From Cyclina sinensis (Eukaryota; Mollusca; Bivalvia; Venerida; Veneridae): a stretch of DNA of 64,000 bases. Below are positions 24,401 through 36,689 of the stretch, one piece after another. The stretch lies in the NCBI GenBank assembly GCA_012932295.1, contig JAAONU010000017.1:1922001-1986000 (forward strand), read 5' to 3'. Positions within the stretch are counted from its first letter, which is position 1, and every line of letters starts with the position of its first letter. Made by a program: the position numbers and the translations under genes. The notes beneath the pieces are model-generated. The model searched no databases, was not told where the DNA came from, and worked only from the letters and a program-made list of their open reading frames with translations.

Positions 24401-26068
24401 CTTGGATTTTTTCTCACAAAATTTCGTGTTGAAATGAATCACGCATGCTAAATAAACATGTACTGTTCCAGGGCATGATACCCGATATAACTGCATACAC
24501 GCTTTTGATCTATCCACTTTTGCAGGTTAAAGAAGCTTATTTAAAGATTTTTGTCTGTTTCAAAAATCATAACGGTCTAGACAATGACAGAACTTACGGA
24601 AAATAAAATCAAAATTGATAAATCATTTAAATTACACTATTGTGCAATAAGAAATTGTTATTCATCACATAAAAACTGCTCTCAAGAACTGGGGTCCAAG
24701 TGCATACACTACTTAGAAATCATTTATTCCTCAGCTGAATTAAGTGAAATGCAGTTGTACTTACTTTTTTCTGATTAATTTTAAAGAAAGTCTTGCGTAT
24801 CCTGAATTTCACATTGTTACAAACGTGTCTCTCTCTCAGATCCCAAATTTACACTTTTAAATATCTTACACATTCAATTTTTGCCAAAATAGCTTGGTCT
24901 ACTTTATATAAAAACACGAACATTCTGAAATATTTGATTAAAAGTGACTTGAATTTGTCTCTTATCATCTGCATTATATTGTAACTCATTCCTATCATCG
25001 AACAAAATTGGATTGTTAAAATGTCAATATTCTTTGCATTTGTATTTTGAGCAAATCTGTTTACAAATCAAACATTTTTATTGATAGAAATATTATCAAA
25101 GCACTTGTTTAGTGCGAAATCTCTCCGCATACGGTAACAATTAACTTTTGCAATGGTGTGAAATATTCCCAGGCTATGAATACACACTCAAGATGGCTAA
25201 CAACTAGAAACTTTTATTATGAAATTGTCAATCACGACAAAGAAGACACAATACTGTTGTTGACTCATGATCATCATAATTATACCTTTCATCTTTCAGC
25301 AAACATTCCGTGGGCCGGATCGACCTAAAAACTGTGTCAGCGGTTTCTGTTTTCAATAACACGAAACGATTTTTTCCTCTAAACGAAAGAAATAAAGAGG
25401 CTAATTGTCGGAATTTGTTTTATCCATCCCATTTTAATGTAAAATAATTTTGAAAAGCATTTTCACTCAGACAGATAAACAAGAACATTATTCCCTTAGA
25501 TAAAGCAATAATATATTTTTATTTTTTCTTTAATAAAATCAAGTAACGCTCAGATTAAAAAAAAAAACGTTTTCGATAAAAGTAGAAAGAGGAAAAAAAG
25601 AAAAAAAAAACTAACGTACGTTACAAGGCTAACACTAAGTTCCTAAGAAAGCTAACAAAATATTTTTAAAAAATAAACTATCGACTATATTGTACGTATT
25701 CATACGTTCGGTCCGAAACATATTTCAACGTGCATCGACGAAAGATGTTTTGATAAAACAACAATCATTGCAGTTATCGAAGAAACTATACTTTAGTCAG
25801 GATAATTTATTAAATGTTCGTGTGTATGGAGAATTTTTACAGCTATTTGTCACCTCAATAAACTATGGTGCGTAATTTGTTTTTCGACTAAGAAAAGGAA
25901 TATCTACCAATAGAAGTCAAGCAAATATTCATTTGGGCATTGTCTTACGTCTGTCAAAAGTGAGGTTAGACATCATTTCTTGTAAAAATAGTGCGTTTCT
26001 TTTTTAACTAAACTTATCTCTCCAACAAAAACGAGTTAAAAAGCCAGGTTGTAATCTTCAGAAACGAA
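21476..26068. other. Gene-free stretch
   Basis: No recognisable coding block or RNA gene. A small perfect hairpin CCCTCG(AAGCGGCTG)CGAGGG lies at about 22028-22048. The minus frame at 23838-24041 (67 codons) has somewhat coding-like composition but no motif or splice support. Confidence 0.5.
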
Positions 26069-27780
26069 ACACCAACAACAACGTATTAAAGCATCAACAA
26101 CAACGTCTTAAAGCATCAATAACAACGTCTTAAAGCACCAACAACAACGTCTTAAAGCATCAATAACAACGTCTTAAAGCACCAACAACAACGTCTTAAA
26201 GCATCAATAACAACGCATTAAAGCATCAATAACAACGTCTTAAAGCATCAACAACAACGTCTTAAAGCATCAATAACAACGTCTTAAAGCATTAATAACA
26301 ACGTATTAAAGCATCAATAACAACGTCTTAAAGCACCAACAACAACGTCTTAAAGCATCAATAACAACGCATTAAAGCATCAATAACAACGTCTTAAAGC
26401 ATCAACAACAACGTCTTAAAGCATCAATAACAACGTCTTAAAGCATTAATAACAACGTATTAAAGCATCAATAACAACGTCTTAAAGCACCAACAACAAC
26501 GTCTTAAAGCATCAATAACAACGCATTAAAGCATCAATAACAACGTCTTAAAGCATCAACAACAACGTCTTAAAGCATCAACAACAACGTCTTAAAGCAT
26601 TAATAACAACGTCTTAAAGCATTAATAACAACGTATTAAAGCATCAATAACAACGTATAAAAGCATCTACAAGAACGTACTAAAGCATCGACAAGAACGT
26701 ATTAAAGCATCGACTAGAACGTATTAAAGCATCGACTAGAACGTATTAAAGCATCGACAACAATGTATTAAAGCATCGACAACAACATATTAAAGCATTG
26801 ACAAGAACGTATTAAAGAATCGACAACAACGTATTAAAGCATCGACAACAACGAATTCAAGCATCGACAACAACGTATAAGTGCATCGACAACAACGTAT
26901 TAAAGCACTGACATGAACGTATTGAAGCATCGACAACAACGTATTAAAGCATCGACAACAACGTTTTAAAGTATCGACAACAACGTATTAAAGCATCGAC
27001 AACAACGTTTTAAAGCATCGACAACAACGTAATAAAGTATCGACAAGAACGTATTAAAGCATTGACAAGAACGTATTAAAGCATTGGCAACAACGTAAAA
27101 AGTATCGACAAGAACGTAATAAAGTATCGACAAGAACGTATTAAAGCATTGACAAGAACGTATTAAAGCATCGGCACCAACGTAATAAAGTATCGATAAG
27201 ATCGTATTAAAGCATTGACAAGAACGTATTAAAGAATCGACAACAACTTATTAAAGCATCGACAACAACGTAATAAAGTATCGACAAGAACGTAATAAAG
27301 TATCGACAACAACGTAATAAAGCATTGACAAGAACGTATTAAAGCATCGACAACAACTTATTAAAGCATCGACAACAACGTAATAAAGTATCGACAAGAA
27401 CGTATTAAAGCATTGACAAGAACGTATTAAAGCATCGGCAACAACGTAATAAAGTATCGACAAGAACGTATTAAAGCATTGACAAGAACGTATTAAAGCA
27501 TCGACAACAACGTATAAAAGCATCGACTAGAACGTATTAAAGCATTGACAAGAACGTACTCAAGCATTGACAAAGATGTATTAAAGCATCGACAACAACG
27601 TATTAAAACATCGACAATAACGTATAAAAGCATTGAGAAAAAGTATAAAAGGATCGACAACAACGTATTAAAGCATCTACAATAACGTATTAAAGCATCG
27701 ACAACAACGTATTAAAGCATCTACAATAACGTATTAAAGCATCGACAACAACGTATTAAAGCATCGACAATATCCTATTA
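26069..27780. repeat. 22-bp minisatellite, about 78 copies, with 154-bp higher-order repeat
   Basis: The consensus unit is CATCGACAACAACGTATTAAAG, with variants CAATAAC, CAACAAC, GTCTTAA, GCATTAA and AAGAACG. The left third (to about 26640) is dominated by CATCAA(T/C)AACAACGTCTT units, the rest by CATCGACAA units. In the left third, seven-unit blocks are reused: 26214-26367 and 26368-26521 appear identical base for base, and a third copy from 26522 decays after about 88 bp. Marker words agree (CGCATTA at 26214, 26368, 26522; CACCAAC at 26180, 26334, 26488). Minus-strand frames through the array are periodic artefacts. Confidence 0.95.
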
Positions 27781-28164
27781 AAATAAAAAAAGGATTTAAG
27801 AAACAAAGACAGTCTTTTTCTACAGCCAGACAAAAGGATCAAGTGATTTTTGATGCATTGAGAACGTTTAGATTTTGATATAAAGACAATCTTATTGTAT
27901 TCATCAAGTAAATGTTGCGCTTGCTTTCAATACGACTGTTGACTCTGTCACTTTTAATAAAATCCAAAACAAATAATACAACGATGTGTGTACGTAGATT
28001 TACGCGAAAGCATATGTTTCTTGCTTGCGCATACTGAATGATCATTTTTTCAATATATGGCGTTTCTCGTCAGAATCCAGATGAAAACCCCATATTATGT
28101 AACGAATGTATCCGTTCGTTATAATTTGTCTGTATTTTCGAACTATTATTAAACAAGCGCTACG
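27781..28164. other. No gene seen
   Basis: Spacer between the 22-bp array and the GC-richer dispersed repeat. A 68-codon minus frame (27839-28045) has no motif. Confidence 0.55.
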
Positions 28165-28367
28165 TTCGAATGAACGCCATGACCCCGGGGCGTTGACCTT
28201 TGATTCCGTGACCTCTTAGCGGGTCTGGCGGGAAGAGCTCATCAAGGTGCATGCACCTGTGAACTTTGGAGGTTGTAGGTGGAAGGACCTCAGTGTTATA
28301 GTGAAGGTTAAAGTTTTGTGACAAACAGACAGACCAATCACAATATGCTCCCTCCAGGGAGTATAAG
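28165..28367 (+). repeat. GC-rich dispersed repeat ending in a CTCCC/GGGAG hairpin
   Basis: The segment stands out by base composition (ATGACCCCGGGGCGTTGACC onward) and ends GTGACAAACAGACAGACC, then ATATGCTCCCTCCAGGGAG. The final 22 bp (28344-28365) form an imperfect palindrome. A GTGAC..ACAGACAGAC..ATATGCTCCC end is characteristic, from memory, of a very common bivalve interspersed repeat. The same hairpin type recurs at 63211-63230. The class (non-autonomous DNA element or Helitron-like) cannot be settled here. Confidence 0.6.
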
Positions 28368-29501
28368 AAGTGTGTGTTTCTCTTCAGAATTAAAGTTTAA
28401 TGTCTTTAACTTTTCTTTATAAACATTCAGGCTATCGAGCTTTGCAAAGATGTCTGGCACATTCCATTTCAGCTTCACTTTTTTAATCAAATAAGAGTGG
28501 GTGTTTTATAATTTACTTATTCTGATGGAATCTGTGCAAGATACGAACATTGATTTAATTGTCCGTGCCAGGCAATCTGTAAATACGTCTGTGTACCACA
28601 CTTTGTAAAGTATTAATTTCAATATGTGTGTCCTGTTAACAACTCTCGAGCATGATAAAAGAGCTGAGAAAATAAAACACGCAATGTTCAGAAACTGCTT
28701 ACTTCAGAAGACACGTTTCTTGATCAAATCTGAATAGTAGATGAAACTTACTTGATTCTGATTGGCCAGGTTTGTGAAATATTTGGTCCAGTTACTTTTA
28801 AAGCACAAAAGTTAAGTGATAGAAATAATTAACAAGATCCCTATTTAAAAGAAAATCAACTCTCGAAAAAAGGAGGTTAAAAGGGAGACAAATATTTTAT
28901 CTTGCTTGTTCATTTTTGGCACAAAATAAAACAGAAATAAAAGATGAATTTTATACACTTATAACACACTCTGTGAAGGTAAATGCACTCGTCATTATTT
29001 CATCTGATGCACGATATTTGAAAATAATGTTTAAATATCTGTTTGTAGGTAGTTGTTTTGCAATCTTTGGCACAATTTACAGCTGATACTATCAAATACC
29101 GCGGCAGATTGGAGAAACGTTACGTGTTGGATCTCAACATTTTTTACAGATGGGTATGTGAAATTCTGATATCAGTTACGAAAACATAACTTCGGAGAAG
29201 GTGCAAAGCTGTAGCATTCCATTAGTGAAAAGATAACAAATGTGGCTCGAGATTTCTTTTGAACTCTGACGAAATGTCACGTCTAAAAATTGTATTTTAA
29301 ACGAAAATTGACGGAAAGTTTTTCTTCTCAACACTTATCTGTTTTTCTCTAGTAGCGATTAAAGTTTGTGTTGACCTGTCTTTCCTCATGCCTCTTTGTT
29401 GGCACCTGTCTAGTGTTTCTTGTAATTAAATACTTGTACCAGTTTAATTCGTTGTGACAGATTTACTTTACAATTCTTACATTAGATCAAAAGGTTTGGA
29501 A
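28368..29501. other. No gene seen
   Basis: AT-rich spacer between two repeats, with no recognisable frame or RNA gene. Confidence 0.55.
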
Positions 29502-30418
29502 GTGCTGAAACTTTACAATTCCCAGTCAAAGCATCGATAGTACAAAAAATTTACAGTTCTCGTACATATTCAATGTATTGTTAGTACAGAAACTTTACAA
29601 TCCTCAAACTTATTCAAAGTATTGGTAGTACAGAAACTTTACAATCCTCAAATTTATTCAAAGTATTGGTAGTACAGAAACTTTACAATCCTCAAACTTA
29701 GTCAAAGTATTGGTAGTACAGAAACTTTACAATCTTCACACTTCGTCAAAGTATTGGTAGTACAGAAACTTTTCATTCTTCACACTAAGTTAAAGTATTG
29801 GCAGTACAGAAACTTTACAATCCTCACACTTAGTCAAAGTATTGGTAGTACAGAAACTTTTCAATCTTCACACTTAGTCAAAGTATTGGTACTACAGAAA
29901 CTTTACAATCCTCACACTTAGTCAAAGTATTGGCAGTACAGAAACTTTGCAATCCTCACACTTAGTCAAAGTATTGGTAGTACAGAAACTTTACAATCCT
30001 CACACTTAGTCAAAGTATTGGTAGTACAGAAACTTTTCAATCTTCACACTTAGTCAAAGTATTGGTAGTACAGAAACTTTTCAATCTTCACACTTAGACA
30101 AAGTATTGGCAGTACAGAAACTTTACAATCCTCACACTTAGTCAAAGTATTGGTAGTACAGAAACTTTTCAATCTTCACACTTAGTCAAAGTATTGGTAC
30201 TACAGAAACTTTACAATCCTCACACTTAGTCAAAGTATTGGCAGTACATAAAATTTTGCAATCCTCACACTTAGTCAAAGTATTGGTAGTACAGAAACTT
30301 TACAATCATCAAACATATTCAAAGTATTGGCAGTACAGAAACTTTGCAATCCTCACACTTAGTCAAAGTATTGGTAGTACAGAAACTTTACAATCCTCAC
30401 ACTTATTTAAAACATTAA
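29502..30418. repeat. 44-bp minisatellite, about 20 copies, with 308-bp higher-order repeat
   Basis: The unit is made of TTAGTCAAAGTATTGGTAGT, ACAGAAACTTTACAATCC and TCACAC. Variants (CAGTACAG, TACTACAG, TTTTCAATCTT, TTTGCAATCC) recur in the same order 308 bp apart. The unit at 29802 matches that at 30110, 29846 matches 30154, GGTACTACAG falls at 29888 and 30196, and GGCAGTACA at 29932 and 30240. That is a seven-unit block. Units at the left edge are more diverged, as expected when homogenisation acts in the array centre. Confidence 0.92.
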
Positions 30419-30879
30419 TATTGATAACAACAAACTCAGAATTTATTTTCACTTATTTACTAGAAAAATTTAAACGCTGCTTTCTGAATATGTGAATCAT
30501 ACTCAGATTTTTGAAGGCAAGCGCGGACCCTTCCAATGCATATAGAATGATCTAAATTCGTACATGTTTGTGGTAATTTCAATGTAACAGGTAAGCGAAT
30601 TAATTATGTGCTACAGTCACTAATGAGTTTAACGGAGTAAATGCTCATTCACATAATTGATCAGACAATTAAGCTTTGAAATGTCAGGACGTCATCGAGC
30701 TATCACTGGCAGTTATTGAAGATGGTTTTGACTGATTCTATAGATATCAAACAAATAGCACACGTATAGAATACATTAAATCGTTATGGTGGTGCCCTTA
30801 TCTATTTGTGATTCATTGATGGCACAAATGTACAAAGAACAAAAGTAAAAACAAGTAAAAACTCACAGGTTATAAATCG
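30419..30879. other. No gene seen
   Basis: AT-rich flank of the 44-bp array; no feature recognised. Confidence 0.5.
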
Positions 30880-32230
30880 TCCTTGGCATTTAAACATTGG
30901 TTTTATACTGAACAAATTATTTTTATCTTCTCTTCTTGATAGTTCATGATTTTAAACATTTGAAAAAAGAGTTACACGTGCTTATCGAACTAGCAGAAGC
31001 CGAAAATAACCCCAAAAATATTCAAACGTTTACAACCTGGAAGACAGACGTTATCAGAAGCAGGAATAAGTCTTAAATTTTAAACAAACACACGAGAATA
31101 TTTATAAACAGACTTTGTTTCCTTTCAAATATTTGATTTTTAGAAATCCACGGCTGCTTTTACAACAGGCCGTTACTATAGACAGCAGTGTGTTTTATTA
31201 TCAATATCGCAAAATAATCTAAGCTTTCTCTGCTTGCATGAATTTTACGTGAATAAATAATTGTTATACATCTATCAAAGACAGCTGTATTTGTTGCCAC
31301 ATTCCAGATATCTCTTATCACAATTGCAACATCAGCGATAGAGTGTCTGAAATGGGTGAATTATCAAAATTGCAAAAATATACCACATTATCTTCTTTAT
31401 TTCAAAAGGCTGCTTTTAAAACACATATGAATCAATCCAATCGAGTTCATGTTAAAAATGTTATGATTACGCTTTATAATCTGAACTTGGTGAGAAAGAC
31501 TGAATATTTCCAAAGAAAAAATATAGCCTTTAAAAGTCTGAAGTTAATCATACACTGTATTTTTAAATCCGCTTCAGCATTCAAATAAATATATTTAATA
31601 CACGTATTATCCGAAACGACAACTAAATAAAAGAAACAGTTTTTACAACTTGAGGCATTTTTATTGCAATTCTCGCCACCCGATATACCAGTTGCTACAC
31701 TTAGATTTACAATGCCTTGAAACAACAAAGCATTTAATAACTAATTGTTTGCTCATCGAAACTAATTTTAGATAACTTGTCTCAGTACTTTTCAGAAGTA
31801 AAACTAAAAACATGTGCATTTTTGAACCATGTATATTTCTTTCTTTCAAACTAAGGGGTCTAAATACGAGTATGTGCCCTAAACACCATCGATAAATGTA
31901 TCAGTTTTCGACAGGCAGTAAACGTAACTTTGACTGACTTGATTGTCATTAAGGAATGCCATTGAAAGATACTTTGCCTCTTGCGGGAATTAGAAAAAAA
32001 CATTGAAATGCCTGATTAGGCGCTTGTTTTTGGCGACAAGCCTCTGTATCAATGTTTTGCAAGCGTCTAATACAGATAAATCCCACTTATGTTTCATTGC
32101 ATCAAATAAATAAATCTTACAGTTCTTATCAATTCCAGTGACAGGTACAGTTCGTTCTTTGCATAGCGTATTTGTCTTAACAGTTACTAAAGTTATTCTA
32201 CCACGACTTTGGAAGGTACGTTAAGTATGC
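30880..32230. repeat. Diverged segment copy A (with 33140-34340 and 36690-37640)
   Basis: Collinear with copy C from about 30950 to 31400: AAACAAACACACGAGAATA, CATCTATCAAAGACAGC and AACATCAGCGATAGAGTGTC followed by GGGTGAATT. Its right part (31985-32230) is collinear with copy B: TTTTGCAAGCGTCTAATAC, then GATAAATCCCA and CTTACAG. Strongly diverged, with many indels. The plus frame at 31343-31588 lies inside it and looks accidental. Confidence 0.5.
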
Positions 32231-33139
32231 AAGAAATAGTTAATAATCTATAGGTAATGACTACTTTGTAACTGTTTTACACAAAAAATATACATATATA
32301 TTTTTAGAGAGAATGTAAAAGTACCCTGTGTTCATCAATTAGAAAAGAGACCCGGACCTAAATATATATCTATTTAAATGTAGACGAAGCTTTGTCTGAA
32401 TTGATCGTAACAATGAATGATCCTGTGAGAAAATCAACAATATTTATTGGCATTCTTCATATATAGCAAGAGATTGTAACGATACAAACTTTTGAGCTTA
32501 TTACAATGAATGAAACCTCCTTAGGATTAACACCTTATTTCCAGGTCTCTTTTGATTAAATCAAAATCAAGGTAAATGTATTGTATATTTATTCCATTTA
32601 TTTACAATTACATGTATTTTCGTCCACATAATATCCTAATTCTTTTTAAATACTTCATTCTGGTTACTTGCTTATATGCTTAATAGGTGCTGACCAAGAT
32701 ACATTCCCGCACCAATTTATTCTATAAGTTGAAATTTGGAAGGCCTTGTCATTTAAGATGAAAAATTGTTCGAGAAGCTGAAAAACCAACTTAACTCTTT
32801 TTGTTAAGGAACGATTTGGTATCAATCTTTAAAGAAAAAATGTTCTTCACTTGTACCAAAACTTAATAGATTTTTTTTTGATAAAGCGTCTATCTCCTCT
32901 GAGACAACTAATGTATTAATAACAAGACGGGAAATCGTGTATATTGCATTCTGTTAAAATTTCATATGTAAAAAAAAGTATCAATAATGACTGAAGGCAA
33001 ACATGTTTGTTAAACTGCTATCCCTGTTTTATAACACAGACCTTAGTCGTGGGCAAAGCAGCCTTGGTTCATTTTAGTCAGACTGTTGCTGAAAGTGCTG
33101 TCCAAACAGGAACGCTAACACGATATGCCAGAAACAATG

Positions 33140-34340
33140 GTCGAATCAGTTCTTACACTGATTTGTGAGAACGCTCGTGAAGAATTTCATTCTAGATTTA
33201 TATATCCGGTGCTAAACAAACTTATCTTTGGCATTCCATAGATAGTCTAGGCTGACTTAATATCACGTGGTTATTGTTTGTTCATTCAGTCGAAATAGAG
33301 ATGTGTCATGGAAGGCAAACGCATGATTATCTGTCGTTCACAGGTAGTTTGAATGAAGTCAAGATAATTTTATGGGAAGTGATTTCAAAGAATACATCGC
33401 ATAAAAAGACTTGAACACAGAAATTCTGTTTCATTTTCTCAACTAGATTTTTAAACATCATTCAATAGCAATGTCTTATCATTCCTTTGTTGAAATTTAA
33501 TTCTGCATCTCAACACTTGCTGTTGTGATGTCATAAAGTACAAATTAAGACAGTCCCGGGCTACCAGCTGCACTGAAAATGAAACAAAATGGCTCTTTTT
33601 CAAATTACTTCAATGTTTATAACTATTATTTATGATTTAAAACATACATGTGTTATCAGATAACAGAAGCCAGTAGACCAAGTAAACTGATTTGTTATCT
33701 TCTGTTTAAAATTATGGAAAAAAAACTTAAGCATACTTTACTAAAATTATTCACATTAAGTGCGTGATTTATACAAAAATCTGTAACAATGTTGAGTTAC
33801 AATATTCCAGTTATCACTTATCAATATTTGAACCGCACAGATAAGGCGCTTGCTGTGGGTGTCAGTTCTAATTACCTTCATTTTGGGTATTTATATATAT
33901 CCGAAAGTTGTTTATCAACTGAGAAATTGTTAAGCAGATTGTGTTACATAAATTTGATAAAAATAACGCCACGAAAGCTGTTATTTTTACCTGCATGAAG
34001 GTAAGTTCTTTGCGTCTACAATGCCATAAAACTAAGTTACAAGTTTCAGGGTGACAGTAAATGCCTTCAAGAGTTATCAGTTTATGTGAAACTAGAACAG
34101 AAAAGCCGTTTATAGACTACTCGTTTATCTTGGGGATTAGACAGAAACTTCACAGCTGCATGATTAGACGCCTGATTAGGTAACATTTCTGGAACTCCAT
34201 GTTTTGCAAGCAATGAAAAGTGATAAATCCCAGTTTTATTATCACGAATCACATTAATCCTACAGCTTTGAAGCGATATTCGATATTCACTCCCAGAGGA
34301 GAATGTAACTGTTACAAGGTTCCGTTTCCGTACACTGGAA
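33140..34340. repeat. Diverged segment copy B
   Basis: The left part matches copy C (TTTCATTCTAGATTTATATA, TCCGGTGC.. and ATAGATAGTC at about 33188-33250). The middle has TTGCTGTGGGTG at 33851, as in copy C. The right part matches copy A (CTTGGGGATTAGACAGAAAC, TTTTGCAAGCAATG, GATAAATCCCAG). The block is shorter than A between the middle and right anchors. Confidence 0.5.
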
Positions 34341-34450
34341 AAGTTTTGGAGTAACGATGTCATATATAACAATGTTTTTGCTAGTAATCTAATATCAACA
34401 ACATTATATAACATATATTCAAGTGTCTTCTGTTTTGTTTTGTTTTTCAA
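34082..34450 (-). CDS. 122-codon open frame within repeated segment B
   Basis: An open frame with fairly coding-like middle residues (for example VTVTFSSGSEYRISLQSC) and no recognised domain. It begins shortly after a pyrimidine-rich TTTTTTCTGTAG acceptor-like sequence. The homologous part of copy A (about 31985-32230) has no open frame. So either this copy preserves a relic exon of a mobile or duplicated gene, or the frame is chance. I lean to relic. Confidence 0.2.
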   Translation of the reverse strand: MKNKTKQKTLEYMLYNVVDIRLLAKTLLYMTSLLQNFSSVRKRNLVTVTFSSGSEYRISLQSCRINVIRDNKTGIYHFSLLAKHGVPEMLPNQASNHAAVKFLSNPQDKRVVYKRLFCSSFT

Positions 34451-35438
34451 ATGCTACAGCTACAGAAAAAATGTATGCATTCAAAATCTTTTTAAAATCC
34501 ATAACAAATAAAAGATATCAATACCTTATCATTTTGTAATCGCTGATCGCACCATATAAGCGATTTGTTTAAGTTAAATGATTCGGATCATGTTTTGTTC
34601 TTTTTCTTCTTTCCTATGCAAGTTTTCTTGTCAACTGACTCGCTCGGTTACTTTGTCCTGTCATTTGTATCATTCTCTGTAACGGCAAATTTGCTTGTCA
34701 TTTGCCTTTGTGAAACACGTCATTTTGTGTGAGAAATGCTCTGTCATACAAAAGGGACAAAATAATTCAGTATCTTATATGAAGAAGAATCCGGTCTGAG
34801 GTCAAAATGTGTCTCGAAAACTTTCATGATTGATGAGGATGTTGAAAACCGGAACAATTTTACCCTTTGAAAGAGCTTTAGATACGTTTGAAGACATCAG
34901 TAATTTCTTTCTGTCTGCAAAATAAAAATAAAAAAAATGAATAGTTCTCTTTTCTTATCGTATGCATGTTTTGAATCACGACATACTGCCATATTCTCTG
35001 AAAATATATACCTTAACACGTCAGTGATTAGAAATTTTATTACACTCCCTGGAGTTTGTAGACGAAACCCAAACCAAGATCTGAGGCTCTGTGATCATCT
35101 TAGGGTCTGTTTAATTTCATGTGATACTTCTGCGTATAACTTCCAACATTATGAATAACGTAGTCGGCTTATAGGCAGTGTTGTACGAATATATGTTACC
35201 AAAGTTTATACATTCATCTAAGTCCAATATTTCAGTAATACTGAATTTCATGAATCATTACAGCGGAACACTGCGGTATTCACTTCTTTTAGTATTAACC
35301 TCTGTGCTGGAAAATTATCACGAAGTAAAATCAGAATAGCCGTATTGGGGATGCAATTTCTAAACAATAAGAGACACTGATATGAAATTTACCACCAAAT
35401 ACTAGGAATATATATGGATATGAAATGTTGGAACTCCT
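34451..35438. other. No gene seen
   Basis: Includes a 73-codon plus frame (34937-35158) without motif or splice support. No repeats recognised. Confidence 0.5.
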
Positions 35439-35857
35439 TTTAAAGCGACTGACTCAGAATTTTGCTGATTTTTTTTTTCTTTAAAATTTAACAGAAGTCA
35501 ATATACTATTGAAAATATATATATATCATGCATCTATTCACCATGAAAAGTGAAAAAAAAAGTTTTGATTAAACCAGGATTCGAACCCATGACCTTTTGG
35601 TCAGTAAAACATAGAACGACGATCTACATCAATGAGCCACTGCGGTCAAAATTAATCTTATTACTAAAATATTTACCCTGTGACTAATAGAGTAAATTTT
35701 TTACCGATTAAAGTGTGTAAAACTTTATATTTTGAGGTTTTTCTGTAAAAATAACTTAGTTTTGATATGTTCTTCACAATTACAGCTTGAATTTCCTGAT
35801 GTATAAACATTTTCTTTTTTTTCATCTTCGGCGCCTCTGCGAGTCAGTCGCTTTAAA
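35439..35857. mobile_element. Inverted-repeat element with an internal tRNA-like unit
   Basis: TTTAAAGCGACTGACTC at 35439-35455 is repeated as its exact reverse complement at 35841-35857, and the match extends one base if a single-base gap is allowed. The 419-bp interval has no coding capacity and carries a tRNA-like Pol III promoter unit on the minus strand near its middle. Size, inverted ends and lack of coding fit a MITE. The target duplication is ambiguous because the ends run into TTTAAA. The tRNA-like part is either a SINE inserted into a MITE or an integral part of the family. Confidence 0.7.
35567..35647 (-). repeat. tRNA-derived SINE head (A and B boxes)
   Basis: On the minus strand the order is GACCGCAGTGGCTCATTGAT (A-box-like TGGCTCATTGA; plus coordinates about 35623-35639), an anticodon-arm-like middle, then a perfect B box GGTTCGAATCC (35577-35587). 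Spacing suits an internal Pol III promoter. The acceptor-stem ends do not pair and the T-stem has wobbles, so it is tRNA-derived rather than a working tRNA gene. It sits inside the inverted-repeat element 35439-35857. Confidence 0.65.
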
Positions 35858-36689
35858 GTTTGTAAATATTCATATATCAGTTAAACTATCCACTTTTTGG
35901 AGACGATGTGCAGCCACAACAATCCGTTAATTAAATGACTTATTTTAGAATATCAATGTAGAGTGGACCCTTTGTTCTCACATTTGTGTGTTGTGCTTAT
36001 GTTTTTATCCCTTATTTCAAAAGTGCATTTTTAGGCGCTCAGTGATTATTATTACATTATATCATGCCTCTAAAAGAAGAATATTCCAATGAAACAAGAA
36101 ACTAATTACTTCCACTGCTACCAAGAGAAACACTGCTTCCATATTTTTTTCTTTTCTTTTCTTTTTTTCTTTCCTTTTTTTCATAGCAACATGGTCTTTG
36201 AATTATAGCATTTTTGTCCTTGAATTATTTTAAAATGTTTTATCCAGAAAACAACGCAATTTATTCCAGAAGGCCACGAAAATTCGTTAATAGTTTAATA
36301 GTTTATGGTTTAATCAGTAGTGCTATGAAAGTTATTTTAATACGTTAAATTTTCTCTTTTAATCGGTGGTATGAAGCAAAACAAAGGCCATCTGCTAACA
36401 AAAAGTTTGAAATTCAAACTTTGGCGAAAAAAAAACACATCTTCAAGTCCTAAGATTAGAAACTATCCTACAGCATTTAAGACGAGTTTGATCAGCGAAC
36501 TGAACATAAAGTAAAAATGTTTCCCCAAGATGCTAGTCATATGATAGCTGTATGCCTTGGCCAGAATATGCAAATTTTCGTCTGCACTTTCCTCAATATT
36601 TCTCATAAGACGATGTCTTTAACCGTCAACATCATCATTTTAAAAATTAGGCGTTTTTATTATATGAGTTTTTCGCTCATAAATAGCTG
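35858..36689. other. No gene seen; polypyrimidine tract
   Basis: A T/C-only tract of about 38 bases lies at 36145-36182. Otherwise AT-rich sequence without recognised features. Confidence 0.5.

Noticed and set aside
27251..27523. Minus-strand 90-codon frame with repeats of a 22-residue pattern
   Set aside because: Three 22-bp units are 66 bp, or 22 codons, so an open unit stays open; there is no evidence of a gene.
26069..27780. CRISPR-like array
   Set aside because: Units are contiguous with no unique spacers, in a eukaryotic context; it is a minisatellite.
33061..33170. Short coding-like plus-strand stretch
   Set aside because: About 35 codons with no splice signals or homology, at the edge of repeated segment B; too weak to list.
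35567..35647. Functional tRNA gene
   Set aside because: A and B boxes are good, but the acceptor stem does not pair and the sequence sits inside an inverted-repeat element.
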